Assembly: GCA_030631415.1 (NCBI GenBank)
Contig: DAOVLE010000050.1
Span: 1 to 24,613, forward strand
Direction: 5' to 3'
Length of the DNA stretch: 24,613 bases
From: JAAEQG01 sp023133475
Lineage (GTDB): Bacteria > Planctomycetota > Phycisphaerae > UBA1845
Position numbers and translations under genes: made by a program. Positions 7,061-14,290 of the stretch are shown piece after piece. Below the pieces are notes generated by a model. It did not search any database. It was not told the origin of the DNA and saw nothing but the letters and a program-made list of their open reading frames with translations. Position 1 is the first letter of the stretch; every line of letters begins with the position of its first letter.

Positions 7061-8847
7061 AGTTAAGCAGCATCTACTCAAATAAGCCTGCCGTGTTTCC
7101 ACGGATCGATTTCAATGATCGCCTGAACGTGATCCATGCGAAGGTTACGCGCCCGAAGGAATCGGACAAGGACTCCCATAATCTTGGGAAAACGCTCCTG
7201 CTGCACCTGATTGATTTCATGCTCCTGAAGGGCCTCACGAAGGGGCATTTTCTCCATGACAACAAAGAGCGCTTCGAGGGTTTCGTTTTTTTCCAGGAAC
7301 TCCAGACAAACAATGGGAAGTACGTCACTATACGGCGGGGAGTCGATCGGGCAACGAAGATATGGCTAAAACTGCACGATGCTCCGGGGCAGGATTTCTC
7401 GCGACCAGAGGAATTGTGGGATCACGCAGAGTTGGCCATAGCCCCAGCTCGCACCAGACTTAACTCGGCGCTCGGGCTCCATGACATAGACGATAAGTGG
7501 GATTTCCGAAAAGGGCTTGGTTACTGCCTGCGTGCCCAAGGCGACTATCGCGACGTGTTCAAACTTGCCAAGTTCGCCGGAAAACACAAGGATTGGAAGC
7601 CGCTCATCGCGCATCTTCTCGGTCTGGACTGGCACCCGATTCAGGAGAAATATGATCTCGACGACCAGATTGATACGAAAAAAAGACTTCGCGCCGAATC
7701 AAAGCAGCTAACCATCGCGGATGGGGACGTATACGACAAGCTGAAGGGCGCACTTGACATCAAGCGGGCTGAGGCTGATGAAGCCAAGGCCGACATTGAT
7801 CGCTTCAACTTCTACCAACAGGACATGAAGTTCAACGCCGAGGTTGTCGAGGAAATCGAGAATAAGATAGCGGCCTCTAACGACCGGCTCTACACGATTG
7901 ACTACGAGGTAAACAAACTGGAAGAGGCATTGAGTAAGGGCATCGCTTTTGACCCGGACGCAGTGCAACGTCTGTTCGAGGAAGCGCACGCGGAATTCCC
8001 GGATGCCCTCAAACGCGATTACAATGAGCTACTCGAGTTCAATCGCAGGTTATCGACAGACCGTGGTCGCCGCCTCGGGGAGCAGCTCACGGCGCTGCGC
8101 GGAGAGCGAAAGTCAGTGGCAGCAGCGCTTCGGCAACTGAACCAACGACGGGAAGACGTCCTTCAAATCATCCAGGACACCGACACTTTGAATAAGTTCC
8201 GCAAACTCCAACATCTGCTTGTTGAACGGGAGACCGAGATCGCTCGTTTGCAGGCCGAGCTTGAGCAACTCGATCGGGTCGCTCAGATCGACAAGGGGAT
8301 TCGCGAACTAGAGCATCAACGTGAAAAGAAGATTGAAGCCATTGATTCGGTGGTCCGCGCCGGCAGCGATCTGTACTCGGGCGTGCGAAGCGAGTTCAAC
8401 CGGATACTCAAGGCGATCATCGATGTGCGTGCCAACCTGTCGACAAGCCCCAATAAGAACGGAAATGTCGAGTTCGAAGCGGCATTGTTGAAAAGCGACA
8501 CCACGGACGTTGCAACGAGCGAAGACAGGGGAACATCCTATCGCCATCTCATGTGTTGCGCATTCGACATGGCCCTGCTATCCGCTCACTCGGGTGGCTC
8601 GTTTTATCGGTTTGTCTACCATGATGGCGTGTTTGAGGGGCTGGACAACAGGAAAAAGCTCAAACTCCTTGAACTGGTGCGCGATCTCACCGATCGCTTC
8701 GGCATTCAGTGCATCCTGACAGTGATTGATGCGGACATGCCGCGCGATGACAACGGTGACATCGTGCCTTTCGAAGAGGGTGAGATTGTGCGGGAGCTTT
8801 TCGAGGGCGCGAATGAGGGACGCCTGTTCAGAATGCCGAAGTTCTGA
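7057..8847 (+). CDS. DUF2326-type SMC/RecF-like ATPase of an ABC-3C system
   Basis: Protein of 596 residues. The N-terminus reads KLSSIYSNKPAVFPRIDFND, then a nucleotide-binding loop KDSHNLGKTLLLHLIDFML (38-56). This is the ABC-3C form of Walker A, in which the first glycine is replaced. Residues about 210-440 are charged, heptad-like coiled coil. The C-terminal half-domain contains SYRHLMCCAFDMALL (signature-like helix), RFVYHDGVFEGLD with the Walker B aspartate D523, and ILTVIDADMP as the following strand and switch. This is the layout of SMC-like ATPases with two half-domains joined by a coiled coil, which act as nucleic-acid sensors in conflict systems. It starts 4 nt inside the middle-component gene. 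The downstream 350 bp contain repeats only. Confidence 0.83.
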   Translation: MKLSSIYSNKPAVFPRIDFNDRLNVIHAKVTRPKESDKDSHNLGKTLLLHLIDFMLLKGLTKGHFLHDNKERFEGFVFFQELQTNNGKYVTIRRGVDRATKIWLKLHDAPGQDFSRPEELWDHAELAIAPARTRLNSALGLHDIDDKWDFRKGLGYCLRAQGDYRDVFKLAKFAGKHKDWKPLIAHLLGLDWHPIQEKYDLDDQIDTKKRLRAESKQLTIADGDVYDKLKGALDIKRAEADEAKADIDRFNFYQQDMKFNAEVVEEIENKIAASNDRLYTIDYEVNKLEEALSKGIAFDPDAVQRLFEEAHAEFPDALKRDYNELLEFNRRLSTDRGRRLGEQLTALRGERKSVAAALRQLNQRREDVLQIIQDTDTLNKFRKLQHLLVERETEIARLQAELEQLDRVAQIDKGIRELEHQREKKIEAIDSVVRAGSDLYSGVRSEFNRILKAIIDVRANLSTSPNKNGNVEFEAALLKSDTTDVATSEDRGTSYRHLMCCAFDMALLSAHSGGSFYRFVYHDGVFEGLDNRKKLKLLELVRDLTDRFGIQCILTVIDADMPRDDNGDIVPFEEGEIVRELFEGANEGRLFRMPKF

Positions 8848-8937
8848 TGCCAGCACAGGTGCCACTTGGGCCGAAGGGGCTGGTCGGGTGTGGCTGGAAT
8901 GATGGCGCGGGGACAACCCCCGGCACCTCGCCGGGTC

Positions 8938-9089
8938 GCGCTAGGCCCGGCATTTATGCCGGGTGAGAAGGCCTAACGAAGAATCCCCCGTAGGGTGGGT
9001 GGAACCTGCCGTAGGCAGGTGGAACCCACCCTACGCCTGGGGGCAAAGGCAACCGCTCCAATACCCGGCATAAATGCCGGGCCTAGCGC
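8938..9089 (+). repeat. Complete composite element with 27-bp terminal inverted repeats
   Basis: Perfect 27-bp arms lie at 8938-8964 (GCGCTAGGCCCGGCATTTA, then TGCCGGGT) and 9063-9089. Each arm is itself nearly palindromic (CCCGGCAT-TT-ATGCCGGG). Between them lies a hairpin at 8990-9034 with arms GTAGGGTGGGT/ACCCACCCTAC and ACCTGCC/GGCAGGT, separated by a GGA/GGA mismatch. There is no coding capacity. Positions 8952-9030 recur at 1-79. Another small hairpin, CCCGGC-ACCTC-GCCGGG, precedes it at 8919-8935. Together these fill most of the gap 8848-9199 between the ABC-3C operon and the exporter operon. Confidence 0.88.
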
Positions 9090-9114
9090 AAGCCTGCCGC
9101 CACGAAACTCTCTT

Positions 9115-9162
9115 GCCGAAAACGGCCCCTGGAGCGAAACCGCCAGTGCCACGATCAGGGCG
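9115..9162 (+). pseudogene. Second short relic of the FN3-like protein ending
   Basis: The translation AENGPWSETASATIRA aligns with GEAGPWSETASATIGA of the relic at 5721-5768. The DNA agrees as well (CCCTGGAGCGAAAC, then GCCAG, then ACGAT and GGGCGT). Only the last 16 codons remain recognisable, and the original stop codon has become TGG. It lies 37 bp before the exporter adaptor gene. The two relics bracket the ABC-3C operon. Confidence 0.5.
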
Positions 9163-9199
9163 TGGAAGTTCGACGTAATGAGCCTCTGGAGTCTACACG

Positions 9200-10402
9200 A
9201 TGAGTGATGTTGGCGCACCCGTACAAGACGGTCGGGCCACCCGTTGGGCTTCTCTGCGCCGTCGCGTTTGGCAAGTCGGTAGGTTGATCGGGGTTGCGGC
9301 GATCGTGGGCGGCTTTGTCTACTGGACGCGGTTCGCGCCGGTTGTCGTTGACCAACAGGCTGTGCGGAGCGGCGAAATCGTGGTCGAGGTTTTTGGCACC
9401 GGCACGCTCGAAGCCCGAGTCAAAACGACGATCGGCCCGAAGATTTCCGGCCGAATCAAGCAAGTGCGTGTTGACCAGGGCGACTGGGTCGTGTCCGGTC
9501 AGGTGCTCGTCGAGTTGGACGATCACGATTTCAGACAGCAGGTCGCCATCGCGCAGGCGTCCGCAGCCGCATCGCAGGCTGCGGTGGATCGGCTGATGGC
9601 AGACCGCAATCGGGCGGATGCGGTTCTGGCCCAGGCTCGCCGCGATCACAAGCGCTTGCAGAATTTGCTTAGCCGTGGCAATGCTTCGGGCGTCGAATTC
9701 GACAAGGCGGTAGAAACGTTGTCCGTTGCAGAGGCCGAGTTGGCCCGGGCCGAAGCCGCCATTGCCGAGGGGCGTAAGCAACTCGTTGCGGCGGAAGAGA
9801 CACTGGCATTTCACCAAGCGCGACTTGCCGACACGGTCATCACGGCACCGTTTGACGGGTTGATCACTCAGCGGGATCGCGAACCCGGGGACGTGGTGGT
9901 CCCCGGCAGCAAGATACTCTCTCTGATCTCGACCGAGGAGATGTGGATCAGCGCGTGGGTGGACGAGACCGCGATGGCCCGGCTCAAACCCGGGCAGCCG
10001 GCGCGCGTGGTCTTTCGCTCGGAGCCCGAGCGGCCCCATGAAGGCAAGGTCGTTCGCTTGGGTCGTGAAGTGGACCGTGAGACCCGGGAGTTCATCGTCG
10101 ATGTGCGAGTCGAATCCTTGCCGGGCAACTGGGCGGTGGGCCAACGCGCCGAGGCATACATCGAGACGGTTCGAAAAGCAAACGCCACGTTGCTGCCCGC
10201 CGAGCTGATCGTCCGCCGGGAAGATCGTCCGGGTGTATTCGTGTTAGTCGAGGGGCGTGCCAAGTGGTGCCCGCTTGGGCTGGGTCTGCGTGGGCGCGAA
10301 AGCGTCGAGGTCCTACACGGCCTGACGCCCGGGCAAGCTGTTATCACGCCGTCTAACACCAAGACGCAACTGGTCGAAGGCCGCCGGGTCAAAGTGCGAT
10401 GA
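9200..10402 (+). CDS. HlyD/MacA/DevB-type periplasmic adaptor (membrane fusion protein)
   Basis: Protein of 400 residues. A basic cytoplasmic N-terminus (RWASLRRRVWQVGR) precedes one membrane anchor at about 28-45. Then follow a beta-barrel and a half-lipoyl motif (GTLEARVKTTIGPKISGRIK), an alpha-helical hairpin rich in Ala, Glu and Gln (about 105-210), the second half-lipoyl segment (TVITAPFDGLITQRDREPGD) and a C-terminal barrel ending GLTPGQAVITPSNTKTQLVE. Such adaptors bridge an inner-membrane ABC transporter to an outer-membrane channel. The stop overlaps the permease start by 4 nt (ATGA). No outer-membrane TolC partner is in the window. The order adaptor-permease-ATPase is that of devBCA. 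The start at 9200 has a modest TGGAG upstream. Confidence 0.93.
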   Translation: MSDVGAPVQDGRATRWASLRRRVWQVGRLIGVAAIVGGFVYWTRFAPVVVDQQAVRSGEIVVEVFGTGTLEARVKTTIGPKISGRIKQVRVDQGDWVVSGQVLVELDDHDFRQQVAIAQASAAASQAAVDRLMADRNRADAVLAQARRDHKRLQNLLSRGNASGVEFDKAVETLSVAEAELARAEAAIAEGRKQLVAAEETLAFHQARLADTVITAPFDGLITQRDREPGDVVVPGSKILSLISTEEMWISAWVDETAMARLKPGQPARVVFRSEPERPHEGKVVRLGREVDRETREFIVDVRVESLPGNWAVGQRAEAYIETVRKANATLLPAELIVRREDRPGVFVLVEGRAKWCPLGLGLRGRESVEVLHGLTPGQAVITPSNTKTQLVEGRRVKVR

Positions 10403-11613
10403 ACTTAGCCGTCAAGGACATCCGCCATAATCTCGGCCGTTTCGCGCTGACCGCGGTCGGCATCGGCATGCTGTTGATGATCGTCATGGGCATGGGCGGA
10501 ATTTACCGAGGGATTATCGAAGACGCCACACTGCTCGTGGACAGGATCGGGGCGGACGTCTGGGTCGTGCAGCACGACACGCGCGGCCCCTTCGCTGAAT
10601 TATCCCGTGTGCCGCGCAATCTCGTTGATCGTGTGGCGGCGGTTCCCGGTGTCCAAGCGGCGCGAGAATTCGTGTACCACACTATTCAGCGCACACGCAA
10701 CGGGCAGCACTTGCGCATCGCCGTGCTCGGATTGAACTGGCCCACGGATCGGGGCGAATGGCTGCCGCTCGTCGCCGGGCGACCGCTTGGGCAGAACCAC
10801 TACGAGATGATCGCGGATCAGACACTCGGATTTCGTCTCGGAGCAAACGTTCCGCTCGGCAAGGAGACCTATACCGTCGTAGGCATCACGCGGGGGATGC
10901 TCGGGTCCGGCGGAGACGGGCTCGCGTTCTTCGCAATCGGCGATGCGCTGGCGATTCAGTTCGATGAGCCGGGTGAAGCGGTGCGTCTGGAACGTGCCGC
11001 TCGCCGGGCGCGCGGCAAACGCATCGACGCCGTCAGGGCTCAACCCAGCCTGCTGGAACGTGCGGGCATGATGTCGTCGGAAATCCCGGCCCTGAGATCG
11101 GCACAAATCACCGCCGTGATGGTGAATATCATGCCCGGCGCGTGCGAGGGCGACATCGCCGAGATCATCTCGGGCTGGGGCGACGTGACAATGTATACCG
11201 CCGATCAACAGCGCGAACTGTTGCTGAAGGGGACGGTTGAGAAGGTCCGCCGGCAGATCGGGCTCTTTAGGCTGCTGCTGACGATCATCTCCGCGATCAT
11301 CATGGCGCTGATTCTGTACACGCTGACGCTCGACAAGCTGCACGACATCGCGCTGTTGAAGTTGATCGGCGCGCCGAACCGGGTGATTCTCGGATTGATC
11401 TTACAGCAGGCGCTGGTGCTCGGCGGGCTCGGGTACGGCATCGCGTACTTGTTGGGGCAGAAGGTGTTTCCACGTTTTCCGCGTCGCGTGATCCTGACCG
11501 ACGAGGATCTGATGCTGCTCGCCGTCATCGTGCTGGCGATTTCTGTTCTTGCCAGCACGCTGGGAATCTGGAAGGCTCTGCGCGTCGCGCCAAACGATGC
11601 ACTGTCGGGATAA
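10399..11613 (+). CDS. FtsX/MacB/DevC-type ABC transporter permease
   Basis: Protein of 404 residues. The first transmembrane helix lies at about 15-37 (LTAVGIGMLLMIVMGMGGIY). A large periplasmic domain of the MacB core type follows (about 40-285, containing IGADVWVVQHDTRGPF). Three C-terminal helices follow, at about 290-312, 338-362 and 370-395, with the coupling segment ALLKLIGAPNRVILG of FtsX-family permeases before the second. This four-helix topology belongs to mechanotransmitting exporters, which move substrates in the periplasm instead of threading them through the membrane domain. It overlaps the adaptor by 4 nt and lies 3 nt from the ATPase gene. The substrate cannot be read from the sequence; glycolipids, lipoproteins or peptides are the usual cargo of relatives. 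Confidence 0.93.
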   Translation: MNLAVKDIRHNLGRFALTAVGIGMLLMIVMGMGGIYRGIIEDATLLVDRIGADVWVVQHDTRGPFAELSRVPRNLVDRVAAVPGVQAAREFVYHTIQRTRNGQHLRIAVLGLNWPTDRGEWLPLVAGRPLGQNHYEMIADQTLGFRLGANVPLGKETYTVVGITRGMLGSGGDGLAFFAIGDALAIQFDEPGEAVRLERAARRARGKRIDAVRAQPSLLERAGMMSSEIPALRSAQITAVMVNIMPGACEGDIAEIISGWGDVTMYTADQQRELLLKGTVEKVRRQIGLFRLLLTIISAIIMALILYTLTLDKLHDIALLKLIGAPNRVILGLILQQALVLGGLGYGIAYLLGQKVFPRFPRRVILTDEDLMLLAVIVLAISVLASTLGIWKALRVAPNDALSG

Positions 11614-11616
11614 ACC

Positions 11617-12309
11617 ATGGACGATAGGCCCGCCATCGAAACCCAAGCGCTGACAAAGATCTACGGCAGCGGAAACACCGAGGTCGTTGCGATGCGCGAT
11701 GCCTGCGTCTGCGTACGTAGGGGCGAGGTCGTCGCGTTGCTGGGGCCTAGCGGCGCCGGCAAGTCCACTTTTCTGACCACCGTCGGATTGATTAACCCGC
11801 CGACGTCAGGCCGAATCTTCATCGGCGGCAGACTTATCATGGACGGCCCCCATGCGGCGGCCAACTTGCGGACTTTTCGTCGAATACACTTCGGGTTCGT
11901 GTTCCAGAAATCCAACCTGATCCCATTCCTGTCCGCCCGCGAGAACGTGCAGATCGCCGTCGAGCTCAACGGCGCCGGGGCGTCCGCCGCACGTCGCCGG
12001 GCGCTGGAACTGCTCGACTATCTGGGCGTCGCCGACCGCGCCGAGAGTTACCCTTCAACACTGTCCGGCGGCCAACAGCAGCGTGTGGCTGTTGCCCGCG
12101 CGTTGGCGAACGAGCCAAGCATCATCCTGGCTGATGAGCCGACGGCGGCGCTGGACAGCAGTCGCGGGCGTCAGGTCATGGAGCTGTTTCGCAAGGTTTC
12201 GCACGAGCACGGCGCCGGTGTCGTTGTCGTCACGCATGACCACCGGGCACTCGACGTATTCGATACGGTCTACGAAATGGAGGACGGCGTGATCCGCCCG
12301 GCACCGTAG
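11617..12309 (+). CDS. ABC transporter ATP-binding protein (LolD/MacB/DevA type)
   Basis: Protein of 230 residues with all ABC motifs: Walker A GPSGAGKST (43-51), Q-loop Q97 in FVFQKSNLIPFLSARENV, signature LSGGQ (149-153), Walker B ILADEP (170-175), D-loop AALD and switch H207 in VVVTHDHR. The Q-loop context and short C-terminus place it with the LolD/MacB group that drives FtsX-type permeases. It is the last gene of the adaptor-permease-ATPase operon, and the next gene has its own promoter 50-75 bp downstream. No terminator hairpin with a T-run is evident after the stop. Confidence 0.95.
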   Translation: MDDRPAIETQALTKIYGSGNTEVVAMRDACVCVRRGEVVALLGPSGAGKSTFLTTVGLINPPTSGRIFIGGRLIMDGPHAAANLRTFRRIHFGFVFQKSNLIPFLSARENVQIAVELNGAGASAARRRALELLDYLGVADRAESYPSTLSGGQQQRVAVARALANEPSIILADEPTAALDSSRGRQVMELFRKVSHEHGAGVVVVTHDHRALDVFDTVYEMEDGVIRPAP

Positions 12310-12355
12310 CCGCCAACACCGTGATCGCCTCCTCGAGCGCTTCGTTCAACGGTAA

Positions 12356-12384
12356 TGGATACCGTCCTCTTTTTACGGTATAAT
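12356..12384 (+). promoter_or_regulatory. Sigma-70-like promoter for the metalloprotease-like gene
   Basis: A perfect -10 box TATAAT lies at 12379-12384, with a weak -35 TGGATA at 12356-12361 and a 17-bp spacer. The inverted repeat TACCGT-N9-ACGGTA (12360-12365 and 12375-12380) overlaps the -10 and could be an operator. The mRNA would carry a leader of about 35-40 nt with GGAGG near 12417 before the ATG at 12430. Confidence 0.6.
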
Positions 12385-12429
12385 GTCCCATGATTTGTAT
12401 AGTTACCTCAGTCCAGTGGAGGTCTTTTC

Positions 12430-13683
12430 ATGCCTAAGAGTATTGCTGCATCGGTCTGGTTTGTCGTCGCGCTGGTTTCCGGCAGCCAGGGACTTCAGAT
12501 GGAAGGGGCCCTGGACAACAAAGCCGGTCGTGCTGAAGCACCACCGACGGTCACCAGCACCGCTGTATCTGCCCGAGATGGGACACATGGCGCAGCACAA
12601 GTTCAAACAAAGGCTGCGGACGTCGGTAAAGAGCTGAAAATCACGTTCAATGTTCACAGCCAATCTGCGGAATTGCTTCTCAAGTGGTTCAACGACCCCG
12701 TTGACGAAACAACGGTGAGACAACTGTTGGCCCAGCCCGGCACGCAAATCATGGCTGAGTGTGTAAGGGACGCTCTGTCGCAAGACAAGTTATCTAGTTT
12801 CGCCGATGATCTGCGGCGATTCTCGCGAAATCGCAAGTTGAAAGTGGACCCCTATGGGATTGACTTGGCATGGCGACAGAAGGCGGATAGCACGCTACTC
12901 CTGCAAGCCATAAAGAAACACGACTTCTCAAGCGAAGTCACGAGTAGAGTGGCAGACTATATCCCAATGGAACACCCTCTAAATCTGAGTTGCGATGTCT
13001 ATCTCGTCTTGACGGGATGGGAATGGGGTGACGCGATGGTTCGCAGGGTGAAACAGGTTGGGGACAACTACAAGCTCGCCGACGACGGCCAACCCGTTAT
13101 TATTATCAACCTATCCATTATGACCCATCTCTACGGTAAAGAGCGAAAGCCGGAAGCGCTGGTGGAACATATAGCACACAGTCTGACACATGAAGGATTC
13201 CATTTTGCATTCGCAAAGTACAGGGACATCTCCCCACGCTGGAACACCAGGCGAGACGCATCAGAGCTGGAAGCTTTAATCAGAATGATGCAGGATGAGG
13301 GAATTGCACATTACATCAGTCATCATCAAGACGAGGAACTCATCGCCAACTACAACCAATCAGAGGAATACAAGGGCCGCGAAAGAGATGCTTTTCGACA
13401 GCTCAGCGTTGCTGTTCGGCAACTGTCGGACTCGAGCATTGCGAGAGCGCAAAAGAGGCAGATACTCGAGGCTGGAAATAGCGGCAAGTACTGGTCCAAA
13501 TACGCTTCGATATCCGGATTGTTTATGGTATATCATATCGAGCGAACCTTGGGCAAAGCAGCGGTCAAGGAAACCGTGGCTCAAGGCGCCGCCTCATTCC
13601 TCAGGCAATACCACAAGGTCCAAACCGAAAACCCTCGGCTGCCGCCCTTGCCCCCCGAACTCGAGAAGGCAGCAGAAAGGTGA
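12430..13683 (+). CDS. Secreted putative zinc metallopeptidase (HEGFH; DUF5700-like)
   Basis: Protein of 417 residues. A signal peptide is likely (KSIAASVWFVVALVSGSQG, 3-21). A low-complexity linker runs to about 65, then a helical domain. The zinc-binding motif HEGFH lies at 254-258 inside the helix EHIAHSLTHEGFHFAF. A downstream E290 in QDEGIAHYISH is a plausible third ligand, as in gluzincins. This layout and the HEGIAH-style second helix resemble DUF5700 putative zinc peptidases. I have no substrate evidence. It has its own promoter and a good ribosome site (GGAGG, 6-7 nt before ATG), and lies directly downstream of the exporter operon, whose link to it is only positional. The stop is followed by the repeat-like stretch AAAATCAGGGGACATTATAT. 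Confidence 0.75.
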   Translation: MPKSIAASVWFVVALVSGSQGLQMEGALDNKAGRAEAPPTVTSTAVSARDGTHGAAQVQTKAADVGKELKITFNVHSQSAELLLKWFNDPVDETTVRQLLAQPGTQIMAECVRDALSQDKLSSFADDLRRFSRNRKLKVDPYGIDLAWRQKADSTLLLQAIKKHDFSSEVTSRVADYIPMEHPLNLSCDVYLVLTGWEWGDAMVRRVKQVGDNYKLADDGQPVIIINLSIMTHLYGKERKPEALVEHIAHSLTHEGFHFAFAKYRDISPRWNTRRDASELEALIRMMQDEGIAHYISHHQDEELIANYNQSEEYKGRERDAFRQLSVAVRQLSDSSIARAQKRQILEAGNSGKYWSKYASISGLFMVYHIERTLGKAAVKETVAQGAASFLRQYHKVQTENPRLPPLPPELEKAAER

Positions 13684-13753
13684 CACAAAATCAGGGGACA
13701 TTATATCTATTTCCGCTTCCCCGCCGCGCGATGCCACAACTGTTCCGCTTTTA

Positions 13754-13966
13754 TCATTCCTCCTTGGCCAGCAGCACGTTTACCGCCTTTGCGATTACCT
13801 TGACCCGGTCCCCTTCCTTGATGCCCAGATCATCCAGGGAATCGAGTGTCATGACCGAACACATCATCGACTGGGCGGGGACCCGGACCGTCACCTCGCA
13901 CATGACTCCGCCTTTTTTGATCTCGGTAATCTCGCCTTCCAACTGATTCCTTGCACCATACTTCAT
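13754..13966 (-). CDS. Molbindin-like single TOBE-domain protein
   Basis: Protein of 70 residues, one TOBE (mop) domain: NQLEGEITEIKKGGVMCEVT, then VRVPAQSMMCSVMTLDSLDD, then LGIKEGDRVKVIAKAVNVLL. In the family such small proteins assemble into hexamers that store or buffer molybdate or tungstate. The same fold also occurs as the C-terminal domain of ModE and ModC. The start at 13966 is fixed by AAGGAG 7 nt upstream; an upstream ATG at 13984 lacks a ribosome site. No modABC or molybdenum-enzyme genes are in the window. It is convergent with the metallopeptidase gene (70-bp gap). Confidence 0.85.
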   Translation of the reverse strand: MKYGARNQLEGEITEIKKGGVMCEVTVRVPAQSMMCSVMTLDSLDDLGIKEGDRVKVIAKAVNVLLAKEE

Positions 13967-14018
13967 GACCAATCTCCTTAGCATGACTGAAAAACAAACC
14001 GCCGGCTACCCGGATATT

Positions 14019-14183
14019 TCACCGCGGAGCACGCAGAGACCGCGGAGAGTTGAGAGGTAGGGAGTTATCGCAACTAGCGTTGAACAGACAATAAACAACA
14101 CTGCCAAAACCCGGCACGCCCTAATTTAGCTGTAACTTCTTTTTAGAAAATACTCTGCGATCTCCGCGCTCTCTGCGGTGTGA
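14019..14183 (+). repeat. Inverted CCGCGGAG/CTCCGCG repeat pair
   Basis: The left arm (14019-14049, TCACCGCGGAGCACGCAGAG) and the right arm (14153-14183, CTCTGCGATCTCCGCGCTCT, then CTGCGGTGTGA) are imperfect reverse complements about 100 bp apart. The same word family (CACGCAGAG, CTCTGCG, CCGCGGTGAATTAGA) occurs at 19798-19940 and 22220-22365. This and the terminator below are all I can see in the 324-bp gap 13967-14290. Confidence 0.65.
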
Positions 14184-14219
14184 GAAATGCGGGCTAATAG
14201 CGGATACTGCCCAAGCAAA

Positions 14220-14254
14220 GCGGCCTCGCCCGTCGAGCATACGGGTGAGGCCGC
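14220..14254 (-). terminator. Strong hairpin downstream of citrate synthase
   Basis: The 14-bp stem GCGGCCTCGCCCGT / ACGGGTGAGGCCGC has one G-T pair and a 7-nt loop. It lies 36 bp beyond the citrate synthase stop. On the minus strand it is followed only by TTTGCTT, a weak T-tract. On the plus strand it is followed by CTTTATTGCCTTTT, so it may act in both directions. Confidence 0.75.
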
Positions 14255-14290
14255 CTTTATTGCCTTTTAGCAATCCGCTCGGGACCAGGT

